A stretch of DNA of 64,000 nt from Mucilaginibacter gracilis (GTDB taxonomy: Bacteria; Bacteroidota; Bacteroidia; Sphingobacteriales; Sphingobacteriaceae): assembly GCF_003633615.1 (NCBI RefSeq), contig NZ_RBKU01000001.1:3348001-3412000 (forward strand), written 5' to 3'. Both the position numbers and the translations under genes were made by a program. Shown one piece after another: positions 53,250 to 61,729 of this stretch (within the stretch, counting starts at the first letter, position 1; every line of letters starts with the position of its first letter). The notes below the pieces were generated by a model that was not told the DNA's origin, did not search any database, and saw only the letters and a program-made list of their open reading frames with translations.

Positions 53250-53306
53250 CCATTTGCAGCGCAAATGGCAAGCGAATAGGGCCACTGCCCAATTCCCGCT
53301 TGCTCC
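53250..53306 (-). other. Candidate oriT (nested hairpin, third element)
   Basis: On the minus strand GGAGCAAGCGGGAATTGGGC, then GGCCCTATTCGCTTGC, then CATTTGCGCTGCAAATGGGG. It matches the hairpin at 1759-1816 almost base for base, including the trailing GCGCTGCAAA. Arms GCAAGCG (53268-53274) and CGCTTGC (53297-53303) plus inner GGGC/GCCC pair. It lies 100-150 bp upstream of the mobA-relaxase-coupling operon. Confidence 0.6.
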
Positions 53307-53372
53307 AATTTTTTTTAAAATTGGACGCTGTTTTTCTATCTTAAAAGGTAGTCCGGCCTTTGGCCGGTGGCT

Positions 53373-53747
53373 TCATCCGGCAGCCGGTTCGCCGTCATCG
53401 ATGACCGCCGCATTAGTCCATTTTGGGTAGCCTGCTCCATTGAGGGCGACCGTTACAATCAGCCGTGTTCCGAATGGCAGATAAGTGACCGCCAATTCGC
53501 CCGCCATGTAATCTTCCGCTTTGTTCCGATAGGCGGTCAACCGTATTTGTTTACCGTCGCCAACGACGGTCAGGTAGCAGTCAACGGCGACATGCTTCTT
53601 TGACCAGATCATAAAATCGAGGGTAGCTTCGTAGTTGCCTACCGCAACCACATCCGGTAACCAGGAATAATTGCGCGGTTCGTAACCGGCATCCAAAGCA
53701 GGCTTAAACCCGAGCACTGTTCTTTCTTTATTGGCAGGTGTGTTCAT
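53373..53747 (-). CDS. Hypothetical protein between xis-like gene and oriT
   Basis: A 124-aa beta-rich protein (NYEATLDFMIWSKKHVAVDC, YLPFGTRLIVTVALNGAGYP). Its start overlaps the stop of the preceding HTH gene by 4 bp, so it is co-translated. Not recognised. Its position upstream of the mobilization operon suggests an element-maintenance role. Confidence 0.62.
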   Translation of the reverse strand: MNTPANKERTVLGFKPALDAGYEPRNYSWLPDVVAVGNYEATLDFMIWSKKHVAVDCYLTVVGDGKQIRLTAYRNKAEDYMAGELAVTYLPFGTRLIVTVALNGAGYPKWTNAAVIDDGEPAAG

Positions 53748-54016
53748 GATTTTTTGCCCTCCAGCATTTTGATAATATCCTCCTGGTTATAGTAAAGCAG
53801 GCTGCCAACCTTAGTGTAAGTTATAATGCCGGCACTGCGCAGCGTTTGCAAGGTTCCCGGTGAAATATTCAATAGTTTGCGCACTTCGGCGCTTTTAAGC
53901 CATTGCCTTGATGCTTGCTCATTCGCTCGTCCGACGCCAAGCTTTTTTAACTCTGCGAACAATTCGGTCTTGAACTGTTCCAGGTCATCTTTCGTAATTA
54001 AATCTAATGTGGTCAT
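53744..54016 (-). CDS. Helix-turn-helix excisionase-like protein (third element)
   Basis: 90 aa from ATG 54016. The HTH SAEVRKLLNISPGTLQTLRS, with TYTKVGSLLYYNQEDIIKML, is homologous to 21045-21308 and to the broken gene at 1306-1575. It is the first gene of the minus-strand xis/mob unit, with the AGGGATATCCCT operator 84 bp upstream. Confidence 0.86.
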   Translation of the reverse strand: MTTLDLITKDDLEQFKTELFAELKKLGVGRANEQASRQWLKSAEVRKLLNISPGTLQTLRSAGIITYTKVGSLLYYNQEDIIKMLEGKKS

Positions 54017-54099
54017 ATCTTTGCTTTTATATTCTTGACAGTTCTGCTGCCTTTGTGAATACAAAAGAAGAAAGGGTGCCAATTTTAAATTGAGGCATT

Positions 54100-54111
54100 T
54101 AGGGATATCCC
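54100..54111. promoter_or_regulatory. Palindromic operator AGGGATATCCCT before the xis/mob operon
   Basis: Same palindrome and flank as at 40382-40393; read on the minus strand it is followed by AAATGCCTCAATTTAAAATT. It probably links excision/mobilization and transfer-operon control. Confidence 0.6.
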
Positions 54112-54194
54112 TAATTTATTTCTGTGGGTATTAATCGGCCAGTAAGAAATGGATTCCTTAAATTTGATAGAAGTGTTTACTAAACTAACTGCTT

Positions 54195-54569
54195 ATGTTG
54201 ACTTGTATCGGGATTGATGATGAGGAATACAACAATGAATATCTGAAGCATTGCTGTAGCAACATCCCTTTTATAGAGCTGATCGCCACGTTTACAGAGC
54301 CCTTTGCCGCCCGCGCCTTAATCTCATCTGGTGTTGTAGATTTGATTTTTCTGGATTTTAATTTAATCGGAATAACCGCTGCTGACTTTATTAAAGAGTT
54401 GCCATCATCAGTAAAAGTCATTATTGTTTCATCCGAAATGGAAAGTAGGATAAGGGAATATGCAATGGATATAATTACAATTGTTCATAAGCCTTACCCA
54501 TGTGAAAGGTTATTGGAAGCCTGTAAAATTGCTGCTAAAAAGCAAATCAAAAAAAGGTCTAAAAAATAA
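54195..54569 (+). CDS. Stand-alone response-regulator receiver domain
   Basis: A 124-aa receiver: acidic IDDEEYNNEYL, phospho-Asp in LIFLDFNLIG, Ser/Lys switch VIIVSSEME and VHKPYPCERL, then a basic tail (KKQIKKRSKK). No output domain follows. It may be the phospho-acceptor of an orphan kinase such as those at 35067 or 37051; this is inference. Confidence 0.8.
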   Translation: MLTCIGIDDEEYNNEYLKHCCSNIPFIELIATFTEPFAARALISSGVVDLIFLDFNLIGITAADFIKELPSSVKVIIVSSEMESRIREYAMDIITIVHKPYPCERLLEACKIAAKKQIKKRSKK

Positions 54570-54675
54570 AAGCTCCCCAAGTCTTGCACCGGGAAGCTTT
54601 CAACCTAAGTGATATGGTTCAAGAAACACCCAGGCCCATAAAAATGTCTTTAATATAAAAAGAAGGAGGACATTT

Positions 54676-54789
54676 ATGAAACAGCAGAACACCACCGATG
54701 TGAGCATCATGCCCCAGCTGGACAAGGCTTGCGGCCTGGACATGCATAAGGACAAGATCGTCGGCTTTATCTCTTGCAAGGATGATTAA
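54676..54789 (+). pseudogene. N-terminal remnant of an IS110-family transposase
   Basis: 37 aa from ATG 54676, preceded by the ribosome site AAGGAGGAC. CGLDMHKDKIVGFISC matches the start of IS110-family DEDD transposases, where a second Asp of the core would follow. The frame stops right after and no more transposase is found. The sequence just upstream (54570-54660) may be leftover noncoding end of the same element. Confidence 0.65.
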
Positions 54790-54845
54790 CTCTGAATGAT
54801 ATAAATCATCAACTCATATTCTGATAAAATGCTTATAATAGCTGA

Positions 54846-55469
54846 AAATATTTCGCAATCAGGACGCAGAACGCACATGCCGCAAGCCCGGAGCATCACT
54901 GGATATCTTTAAAAAAGGGTAATGGTGAGGGTATAGAGTCACTTTATAAGCTGTACGCGAACACCCTTTATAACTACGGGTCCAAGTTTACAGATGATAA
55001 GGACCTTATTAAAGAATGTATCCAGGAATTGTTTGTGACCGTATGGACACGCCGGGAATATTTGAGCGAACCACCAAATGTCAGGAACTACCTGTTTAAA
55101 GCCTTCCGGCTTTCCCTGTTCAAAAAAGGGAATATGCTTCAAAAACAGGTACGTTATGAAGAAACCGAGCATTACGATTTCCATGCCTCGATTACCATTG
55201 AAGAGGAGATCATTACCGGTGAGGATAACGCCGTCCTGCAACGCAGGCTGCAAGCCACCCTTGACCAGCTTACTGCCAGGCAGCGGGAAGCGATCTTTTT
55301 AAAGTTTTACGAGGGGTTGAGCTATGAAGAAATCGCGGAGATAATGGATATTTCTGTCAAAGGAGCATACAAAGTGATGGCCAGGGCAATTGATGCTTTG
55401 CGTGATAAGCTTGACCCTGACGACTTTTTATTATTGCTTACACTGTTTTCGTTGAAATTATTTCATTGA
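54846..55469 (+). CDS. ECF-type RNA polymerase sigma factor (FecI-like), start uncertain
   Basis: Sigma region 2 is visible from about 54903 (ISLKKGNGEGIESLYKLYAN, TDDKDLIKECIQELFVTVW). Region 4 is near 55260-55400 (LTARQREAIFLKFYEGLSYE, EIAEIMDISVKGAYKVM). The frame is open from 54846 but has no ATG before region 2; ATG 54828 (MLIIAENISQSG) is in another frame, so a small indel or a non-ATG start is likely. It is followed by FecR and a TonB-linked receptor. It would transcribe the receptor operon once FecR transmits the signal. Confidence 0.75.
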   Translation, partial: KYFAIRTQNAHAASPEHHWISLKKGNGEGIESLYKLYANTLYNYGSKFTDDKDLIKECIQELFVTVWTRREYLSEPPNVRNYLFKAFRLSLFKKGNMLQKQVRYEETEHYDFHASITIEEEIITGEDNAVLQRRLQATLDQLTARQREAIFLKFYEGLSYEEIAEIMDISVKGAYKVMARAIDALRDKLDPDDFLLLLTLFSLKLFH

Positions 55470-55561
55470 CAATTAGCTACTTATAAATGCAAGGTAAAAC
55501 TTCCCAATTCTGATGGGGTAAAATAGGAAGGTCGCAGCTAATCGGAGCTGAAAGGCAAATT

Positions 55562-56587
55562 ATGGAAAATAGGAATACCGATTTCAGCACTTATACCCTG
55601 AACGATCTGCTCGATGACCCCAATTTCATCAACTGGGTTTTGTTCCCAAACGATACCCTAACCGTTTACTGGCAAACGGCACAAAACAATCATTCTAATT
55701 TACCCGTCCTAATCGTACCGGCCCGCAAGTTGGTCTTATCAATGCAATTTAAAGAAGATCGCATAAGCGACGAGGAGCAGCAACAGCTCTGGCAGCAGAT
55801 CGCGGCGCAAACCATCGAAAAGAAGAAATCAGGCCGCATTATCCCGATGTGGCTGCGCAGCACAGCGGCGGCTTTATTGGCCGGTATCCTGTTTAGCGCG
55901 GCATTCTATTTTTATAACAACAGGACAACAAAGATCAGCACTACTTACGGACAGGTCAGAACGGTCGTGCTCCCGGACAGTTCCTCAGTTACCCTGAATG
56001 CCAACAGTCAGCTGCAATATGTTCATAACTGGAATAAAAGCAAGATCAGGGAAGTATGGATAGCCGGGGAAGCTTTCTTTAAGGTCAACCACCTCCACAA
56101 ATCCGGAAAGATCACTGCAGGCGACCGGTTTATAGTCCATGCAGGTAAGGTCAATGTCGAGGTATTAGGTACTATTTTTAATGTCAATGACCGAAGGGGC
56201 TTAGTTAATGTGGCGCTGGTGACCGGCAAGGTCAGCATGACTGTTGCAGCAACGCATAAACCGCCTTTAATCATGCAGCCGGGCGATGTATTGGAATACC
56301 TGGCCAAACAGGATACGATTATTCAGAGGCACACTAAAACGGCTAACAAGATAGCCTGGAAAGATGGTGTATTGGTGTTTGAGGAACTTACTGCCGGTGA
56401 ATTATTTGATCAGTTATCGGATATTTTTGGATATAAAGTGGTCATCAAACGGCCGGAGATTAAACTAAAAAAGATAAGCGGCAGGTTTACCAGTAATGAT
56501 GAGGATAAGCTTTTTAAAGCCATTTCCCTTGCTTTAGGGGTATCCATCAAAAAAGATGTGGCCAATCACACGCTTATTGTTCAATAA
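55562..56587 (+). CDS. FecR-family anti-sigma factor
   Basis: A 341-aa protein. Cytoplasmic N-terminal 90 residues, one membrane helix about 100-120 (LLAGILFSAAFYFYN), periplasmic FecR domain with TYGQVRTVVLPDSSSVTLNA, WIAGEAFFKV, FIVHAGKVNVEVLGTIFNV. The C-terminal DUF4974-like part (FEELTAGELFDQLSDIFGYK) ends with a secretin-like segment. It holds the sigma factor until the receptor is loaded. The stop falls inside the 5' extension of the receptor frame, 23 bp before its ATG. Confidence 0.92.
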   Translation: MENRNTDFSTYTLNDLLDDPNFINWVLFPNDTLTVYWQTAQNNHSNLPVLIVPARKLVLSMQFKEDRISDEEQQQLWQQIAAQTIEKKKSGRIIPMWLRSTAAALLAGILFSAAFYFYNNRTTKISTTYGQVRTVVLPDSSSVTLNANSQLQYVHNWNKSKIREVWIAGEAFFKVNHLHKSGKITAGDRFIVHAGKVNVEVLGTIFNVNDRRGLVNVALVTGKVSMTVAATHKPPLIMQPGDVLEYLAKQDTIIQRHTKTANKIAWKDGVLVFEELTAGELFDQLSDIFGYKVVIKRPEIKLKKISGRFTSNDEDKLFKAISLALGVSIKKDVANHTLIVQ

Positions 56588-56609
56588 TCACTTTATCGAC
56601 TTATCCGAC

Positions 56610-59345
56610 ATGACTTTTTTCAAATACTATATTACAATTTCTCTATCCATCATATTATTACTCATTAACTGCGCTGATGCGGATGCACAACAACAGGAAC
56701 TACCGCAATCCGCTGTAAAACTGAAGGATGCTTTACAGGAAGTAAGCAAAATATTTCACGTCAATTTTATGTACGAAACAGACCTCATTGGCAAAGGGAC
56801 AGTAGAAGTTGATAGGCGAAGCTTCAAAACGCAAAAATTGGAAGCAGTATTGAAAGGATTACTCAAACCGGTGGGAATAAGCTATTATCCTGTTGATCAG
56901 GAAAACTATGCGCTCTTTAAACAAGTACCTGCTGCAATAAAGGAAAATCCCGCAAATACGACTGCCAGTCATCCTTTACCCGCTGATACACTTCAAAGCG
57001 CTTCGATCAGCGGCATCGTACTGGATGAAACAAACCATCCGTTGGAATACAGTACGGTCACCTTATTAAAAAGCGATTCAAGTAATATCAAAAGCGTGTT
57101 GGCTGATTCATTGGGACGGTACAGGTTTAAAGATATTGCTGGTGGGCGTTACCTGATCCGGGCGACGCAGATGGGGTATCTCAAAGCTTACTCGCAAACG
57201 TTTCTTGTGGTCACCAATACCCCGGTAGCTATCCCCGCCATTATCATGGCTACATCACCAAACCAACTTGCGGAAGTAAAAGTTGTAGCCAAAAAGCCCC
57301 TGTTTGAGCGCCGGATTGACCGCACTATTGTCAATGTAGAAAGCAGCGCACTGGCTGCCGGAGGCTCTGTTAATGATGTGCTTGAAATCGCGCCAGGTGT
57401 ATCGGTGGATAACAACCAGATCACCTTAAAAGGCAAACAGGGTGTAACGGTGATGATCGATGATAAAGTAGTCAAATTATCTGCTTCACAGATCAGCAGT
57501 TTATTGCAAAGTATGCCTGCCAGCTCTATTTCCCAAATTGAACTGATCTCTAATCCCTCCGCTAAATACGATGCGGAAGGTAAAGGTGGTATCATCAATA
57601 TTAAAACAAAAAAAGGCACCAACATGGGTTTCAATGGAACGATAACTTCTGGCCTTACCGTAGGGGTATATCCACGGTTTACGGAGGGCCTTACCCTGAA
57701 TTATAAATTGAACAAGCTGAATATATTTAGTAATTACAGTTACACACATGGCAAAAGTACCAGTTCCTACATCAGCCATATCAGTATTAGCGGCCAGAAC
57801 CCCATTAAATATGATCAGGAAGAAAATGACCATCGGAATTGGGATGCACATAATGCGCGCCTGGGAATGGACTACGACCTGACCGCTAAAAACACCATCG
57901 GCATATTAGGAACATTAAATACATACAACAGCGTTTTGAATTTTAAAGACGGCATTTACTTTAGAAGCAACATCACGCAACAACCAGATTCAAGCTTTTC
58001 TTCTGTGAATGATGGCCGTGAACGTAACCGGACTTATGGATTTAACATTAACTCGAAACATATCCTGGGTACTAAGGGTGATGCGCTGCTTTTTAATGCC
58101 GATTATACCTCCTACAGATCCAGTCTTCCGTACTATTATATCAACAGCTATTTCAATTCATCAGGAAATTTATCCAGGAAACCTGAAAATATTTTAAATG
58201 ATGCTTCGGTAGCGATTGACCTGTTTTCTGCAAAAGCAGATTACAGCCACGCTATAAGCCCATCAACAAAACTGGAAGCAGGCGGAAAAATAGCCGCCAC
58301 ACATTCTAACAGTAACATTTTGTTCCAAACCGGTAATCCCGCCGGTCAACTGGTCACTGACACGAACAGGACCAATACATTTGATTACCATGAAAACATC
58401 AGTGCACTTTATATCAACTATGTAACTAAACTTAGCGAACAAACAAGCTTTCAGGCAGGCTTAAGGGGAGAAAATACGCATTACTCCGGGAAATCCGTTA
58501 CTACGGGTCAAACCGTAGGCCGTGATTACCTGCAATTATTCCCCAGTCTTTTTATACTGCATAATTTCGGGCCAAACGCCTTGAGCTTTTCTTACAGCCG
58601 CCGGATCGGCCGCCCCAGCTATGAGGATCTGAATCCGTTCATCGATTATTCATCGCCTTATTTCTACACTCAGGGAAACCCGCTTTTAAAACCGGAAACT
58701 ACGCATTCTTTGGAAGTGAACTACAACTACGACACGGATCTGAATATCAGCCTGGGTTATAGCCGGACAAGCGATTATTATAATTATTTCACGTCGCTGG
58801 CCGACAGTAGCGGTGCTACCAAACAAACGATTGACAATTTTAAGCAATATGATACCTGGAATTTCTCGATCAGCTATAATAAGGACATCTTAAAATGGTG
58901 GACGCTTACGGCAAACGGCGATGCTAATTATGACCGTTACCAAACACCTTATTTGGGTACCTTGATCGATGTTCAGCGTGCCGGATATAGTTTTAATATT
59001 CTAAACACTTTTCAGCTCAATCCAAAGCTGTCATTGGAAATCCTGAACCTTTACAAATCTAAACGCGTGGTACTGGCCCGAACGATTGATAGCAAATATC
59101 GTGCGGATGCGGCCTTGAAATACAGCTTGCTGAAAAACAAAGCCACCATCAAATTAGGCGTAACAGATATTTTCTATACTTATATCAACCAGGGAGTAAA
59201 CCATTTTGAGGGTTTATATGGCACCTACTATAACAGGAACGAAAACCGCAGGTTTAATGTGAGCCTTTCTTATAAGTTTGGCGGTAAAGTAACAGCGCCT
59301 AAAAAAATTCAAAGCAATAAAGAGGAATTGGAGCGGATCAAATAA
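56610..59345 (+). CDS. TonB-dependent outer-membrane receptor with STN and CarboxypepD_reg-like domains
   Basis: 911 aa from ATG 56610, which gives a signal peptide (ISLSIILLLINCADADAQ). The STN domain (about 30-110, KDALQEVSKIFHVNFMYETD) signals to FecR. A carboxypeptidase-regulatory-like Ig domain (about 128-210, SISGIVLDETNHPLEYSTVT) precedes the plug (VNVESSALAAGGSVNDVLEI, KYDAEGKGGIINIKTKKGTN) and an OMP_b-brl beta-barrel to the C-terminus. Typical cell-surface-signalling receptor; the ligand is unknown and no SusD-like gene is adjacent, so a siderophore or small-molecule substrate is as likely as glycan. Confidence 0.92.
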   Translation: MTFFKYYITISLSIILLLINCADADAQQQELPQSAVKLKDALQEVSKIFHVNFMYETDLIGKGTVEVDRRSFKTQKLEAVLKGLLKPVGISYYPVDQENYALFKQVPAAIKENPANTTASHPLPADTLQSASISGIVLDETNHPLEYSTVTLLKSDSSNIKSVLADSLGRYRFKDIAGGRYLIRATQMGYLKAYSQTFLVVTNTPVAIPAIIMATSPNQLAEVKVVAKKPLFERRIDRTIVNVESSALAAGGSVNDVLEIAPGVSVDNNQITLKGKQGVTVMIDDKVVKLSASQISSLLQSMPASSISQIELISNPSAKYDAEGKGGIINIKTKKGTNMGFNGTITSGLTVGVYPRFTEGLTLNYKLNKLNIFSNYSYTHGKSTSSYISHISISGQNPIKYDQEENDHRNWDAHNARLGMDYDLTAKNTIGILGTLNTYNSVLNFKDGIYFRSNITQQPDSSFSSVNDGRERNRTYGFNINSKHILGTKGDALLFNADYTSYRSSLPYYYINSYFNSSGNLSRKPENILNDASVAIDLFSAKADYSHAISPSTKLEAGGKIAATHSNSNILFQTGNPAGQLVTDTNRTNTFDYHENISALYINYVTKLSEQTSFQAGLRGENTHYSGKSVTTGQTVGRDYLQLFPSLFILHNFGPNALSFSYSRRIGRPSYEDLNPFIDYSSPYFYTQGNPLLKPETTHSLEVNYNYDTDLNISLGYSRTSDYYNYFTSLADSSGATKQTIDNFKQYDTWNFSISYNKDILKWWTLTANGDANYDRYQTPYLGTLIDVQRAGYSFNILNTFQLNPKLSLEILNLYKSKRVVLARTIDSKYRADAALKYSLLKNKATIKLGVTDIFYTYINQGVNHFEGLYGTYYNRNENRRFNVSLSYKFGGKVTAPKKIQSNKEELERIK

Positions 59346-59411
59346 GTAGAACGGGTGAATAAGTTTGATACATCATCAGTTGATATTACAACTTATATCT
59401 TTTTGAGTGGG

Positions 59412-60368
59412 TTAATTTTGCATGTTGCGACAGTTGCCGTTATAGCCACTTTGCTCCATTACTTCCATATACTTACTACGGTCAAGAAGGTTTTTTATCG
59501 CCGTTTTTTTATCCGCCTGTTTATTATAATAGGCTTCACAAATACGCATACCAATGAAGTAGCCTAAATCAGGTGGCTTGTTTTTGATCGTGCCGGTATT
59601 GAAAAGCCATTTTGACAAATCAGTGCTGTTTATATCTGGCTTGAACTCTTTCCATAATTCGCATTCGTGCTGAGTCTCGTATTCGCTTTTATTTGGTAAC
59701 CGACCTTGATTTAGTATCAGATCAGGGAGAAAATTAGCCGCTCCTTCTTGTAAAGTAATTGATAACAAAGTCTTATTTTTGGCGTGATGCTGCTGGCAAT
59801 GAATACTTTCATGCGCTACAAGTTCGCTCAAGTTTACACCCCGCGATAGGGTGACTTGTAAATTTCCTTTAAACTCGGAGAAATCCATTGATGAATCTGC
59901 CAACGCAATCTCACTGCCCATAAGAATTAGGTCCTTTTTGGTTGTTCCACCTCCTCTGAAACAACCGATAGCAAAGCAAACTCGTGGTATTTGGTAATTG
60001 GGAATAACATTATTCAACTGTTTAAACGTACGGTCAAGGGCAGCCAAATTGACCGCTATATTTGTGGTTTTTGACCGTAATTGCCTAAGATATTTTGGAT
60101 ATCTACGTATGGTGCGCAGATATTCAGGAGCTGTATATTCACGTATCTCAATAAACTTTTGCCCTTCACTGCTCATTCTATCGAGGTATATTGTTTTCAT
60201 CACCTGAAGGCTATCTTCTGTACTCTTTGCATCTTTCAAGCTGTCTACAGCCTCCCAGAAATTAGCTATATCACTTGTAACATAGGGCTGCTTATTACCA
60301 AAAAAGGTATTTCCAAAAAGAATTAGGCACCCTGCAATTACACAAACGAAAACAGCAATTAACTTCAT
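59412..60368 (-). CDS. Secreted zinc-metalloprotease-like protein (DUF2268-like)
   Basis: A 318-aa protein with an N-terminal membrane/signal segment (LIAVFVCVIAGCLILFGN). The motif LSELVAHESIHCQQHH is HExxH, with a downstream EGAANFLPDLI as possible third ligand region. The C-terminal GYFIGMRICEAYYNKQADKK recalls DUF2268/GldB-type proteins. Periplasmic or surface-anchored peptidase predicted. Single gene, convergent to the receptor. Confidence 0.75.
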   Translation of the reverse strand: MKLIAVFVCVIAGCLILFGNTFFGNKQPYVTSDIANFWEAVDSLKDAKSTEDSLQVMKTIYLDRMSSEGQKFIEIREYTAPEYLRTIRRYPKYLRQLRSKTTNIAVNLAALDRTFKQLNNVIPNYQIPRVCFAIGCFRGGGTTKKDLILMGSEIALADSSMDFSEFKGNLQVTLSRGVNLSELVAHESIHCQQHHAKNKTLLSITLQEGAANFLPDLILNQGRLPNKSEYETQHECELWKEFKPDINSTDLSKWLFNTGTIKNKPPDLGYFIGMRICEAYYNKQADKKTAIKNLLDRSKYMEVMEQSGYNGNCRNMQN

Positions 60369-60645
60369 ATGGATAAGTGTGTCATAAACAACTTTTATTA
60401 GAGTGTTGTTAATACCACTTGTTACAGCAGAAGTACTCGAAAAAACTGGTTAACTGGCTGTGTTTTTGTACAAAGATTTTTAGAGGAAACCTTATCACAA
60501 TTAAACTGGCGAGATTGCCAGTTCAAAATAATAACCAAATCTACTTTTTATTATTTTATAAATCCTAATATTTTCCCAAAATATGTTGGATAATTCGCCA
60601 ACATTTTAAATATTGCGTTCGTATAAATCTAAACCGAACCTTATT

Positions 60646-60924
60646 ATGAGTAGAATACAAGGATTGAATAAGTTTAACGAAAGGATCGGTTCCCTGAAAC
60701 GTGAAACGCTGAACAGGGTACAGAACATCCATGAACGGAAATTGACAAATAACAAGGCGTACCGTATCAGCAAACAAGCTAAACAATTTGAAAATTTATT
60801 GCATGATATAAATAATACTGTAGAGGCGGTGGAAAGGATAAAACCGGCTGGTGCAAGGTGGGATATAAAATTTGGTGAGTTGGTTTTAATAGATGCAGAA
60901 AGCGATGAAAAGATTCTACAATGA
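60646..60924 (+). CDS. Hypothetical protein, first of a coupled pair
   Basis: 92 aa from ATG 60646 (MSRIQGLNKFNERIGSLKRE...). The N-terminal half is basic and helical. The stop overlaps the next start by 4 bp (ATGA). Not recognised. The 277 bp upstream (60369-60645) shows no gene. Confidence 0.58.
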   Translation: MSRIQGLNKFNERIGSLKRETLNRVQNIHERKLTNNKAYRISKQAKQFENLLHDINNTVEAVERIKPAGARWDIKFGELVLIDAESDEKILQ

Positions 60925-61193
60925 AAAAAGATACCTACTTTGAACAGCATCCTGTTTATAACATACTGTCTTATGATGTTATTGTCGGCCTGATACAATT
61001 AATGATAGATGAGGGATTGGTCAGTCCTGCAGAAAGGGATGGCATTTATGTTGAATTTAAAGATTTTCGTAATAAAGTCCGGCCTATGTATATGGGTTTA
61101 AATGATGGTCAAAAGCAGGGATATATAGCTTACTTTAGATACAGGCACCATTTGTTCAAACCTTTTATTGCCAGTGATGATAAACTGAAATGA
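60921..61193 (+). CDS. Hypothetical protein, second of a coupled pair
   Basis: A 90-aa mainly helical protein (VIVGLIQLMIDEGLVSPAER, FKDFRNKVRPMYMGLNDGQK). Translationally coupled to the preceding gene. A hairpin AGGGTTC-ATCTCT-GAACCCT follows (61198-61217), without a T-run. Confidence 0.58.
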   Translation: MKKDTYFEQHPVYNILSYDVIVGLIQLMIDEGLVSPAERDGIYVEFKDFRNKVRPMYMGLNDGQKQGYIAYFRYRHHLFKPFIASDDKLK

Positions 61194-61270
61194 AAAAAGG
61201 GTTCATCTCTGAACCCTCCGAGGTTAGCCGTGCCTCTTGAAATGTGCTTAATGAAAGACACTAAACCGTA

Positions 61271-61729
61271 TCACTTTTCTTCAGGTATTGGCCTGAAATT
61301 TCTTTTTTCATTATAAAGGTAAGTATCAGCAATTACATTCAGGCACTTGTATCCTTGTAGGCTGTTAATCTTGTTTCTTTTAAAAAAAGCCAAAATGGTT
61401 TGCAAATCGGTGGGCAGATCTTTTGCTTCCAATAAATTCATTGCTGTTTGGTCAGCCAGTCCGATAAAACGTTTTCCATGTGGAGAATACGATCCGAATA
61501 CATATATTGTTCCTGGCTTTGCAGGTGCCTTGTTGATTAAAATGGGCCGGTGATACATCACATCTAAATTAGATGGCACGGTATCTTGTGGGTTGGTTAA
61601 TTCCTTTTGATTATACAGGAATTTAAGCATAGCGATTTCTATTTTCTTTTCCTTTGTTTGCTGAGCATAAGCCGCGTCGAAAAAAAAGAAACAGGATGCT
61701 ATTATAAAGATAATTCGGTAAGCTCTCAT
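61271..61729 (-). CDS. Secreted hypothetical protein, candidate immunity partner of the mini-RHS metallopeptidase
   Basis: A 152-aa protein with signal peptide (MRAYRIIFIIASCFFFFDAAYAQ). The mature part has no known fold. Its ATG overlaps the stop of the mini-RHS gene by 4 bp. A signal peptide on both proteins means both act in the periplasm or outside, which fits a neutraliser. Inferred from position only. Confidence 0.6.
   Translation of the reverse strand: MRAYRIIFIIASCFFFFDAAYAQQTKEKKIEIAMLKFLYNQKELTNPQDTVPSNLDVMYHRPILINKAPAKPGTIYVFGSYSPHGKRFIGLADQTAMNLLEAKDLPTDLQTILAFFKRNKINSLQGYKCLNVIADTYLYNEKRNFRPIPEEK

Noticed and set aside
59355..59567. 70-codon plus-strand frame after the TonB receptor
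   Set aside because: Mostly antisense to the metalloprotease gene, with no start context.
61198..61217. Hairpin AGGGTTC-ATCTCT-GAACCCT as terminator
   Set aside because: No T-run follows on either strand, so termination is not supported.
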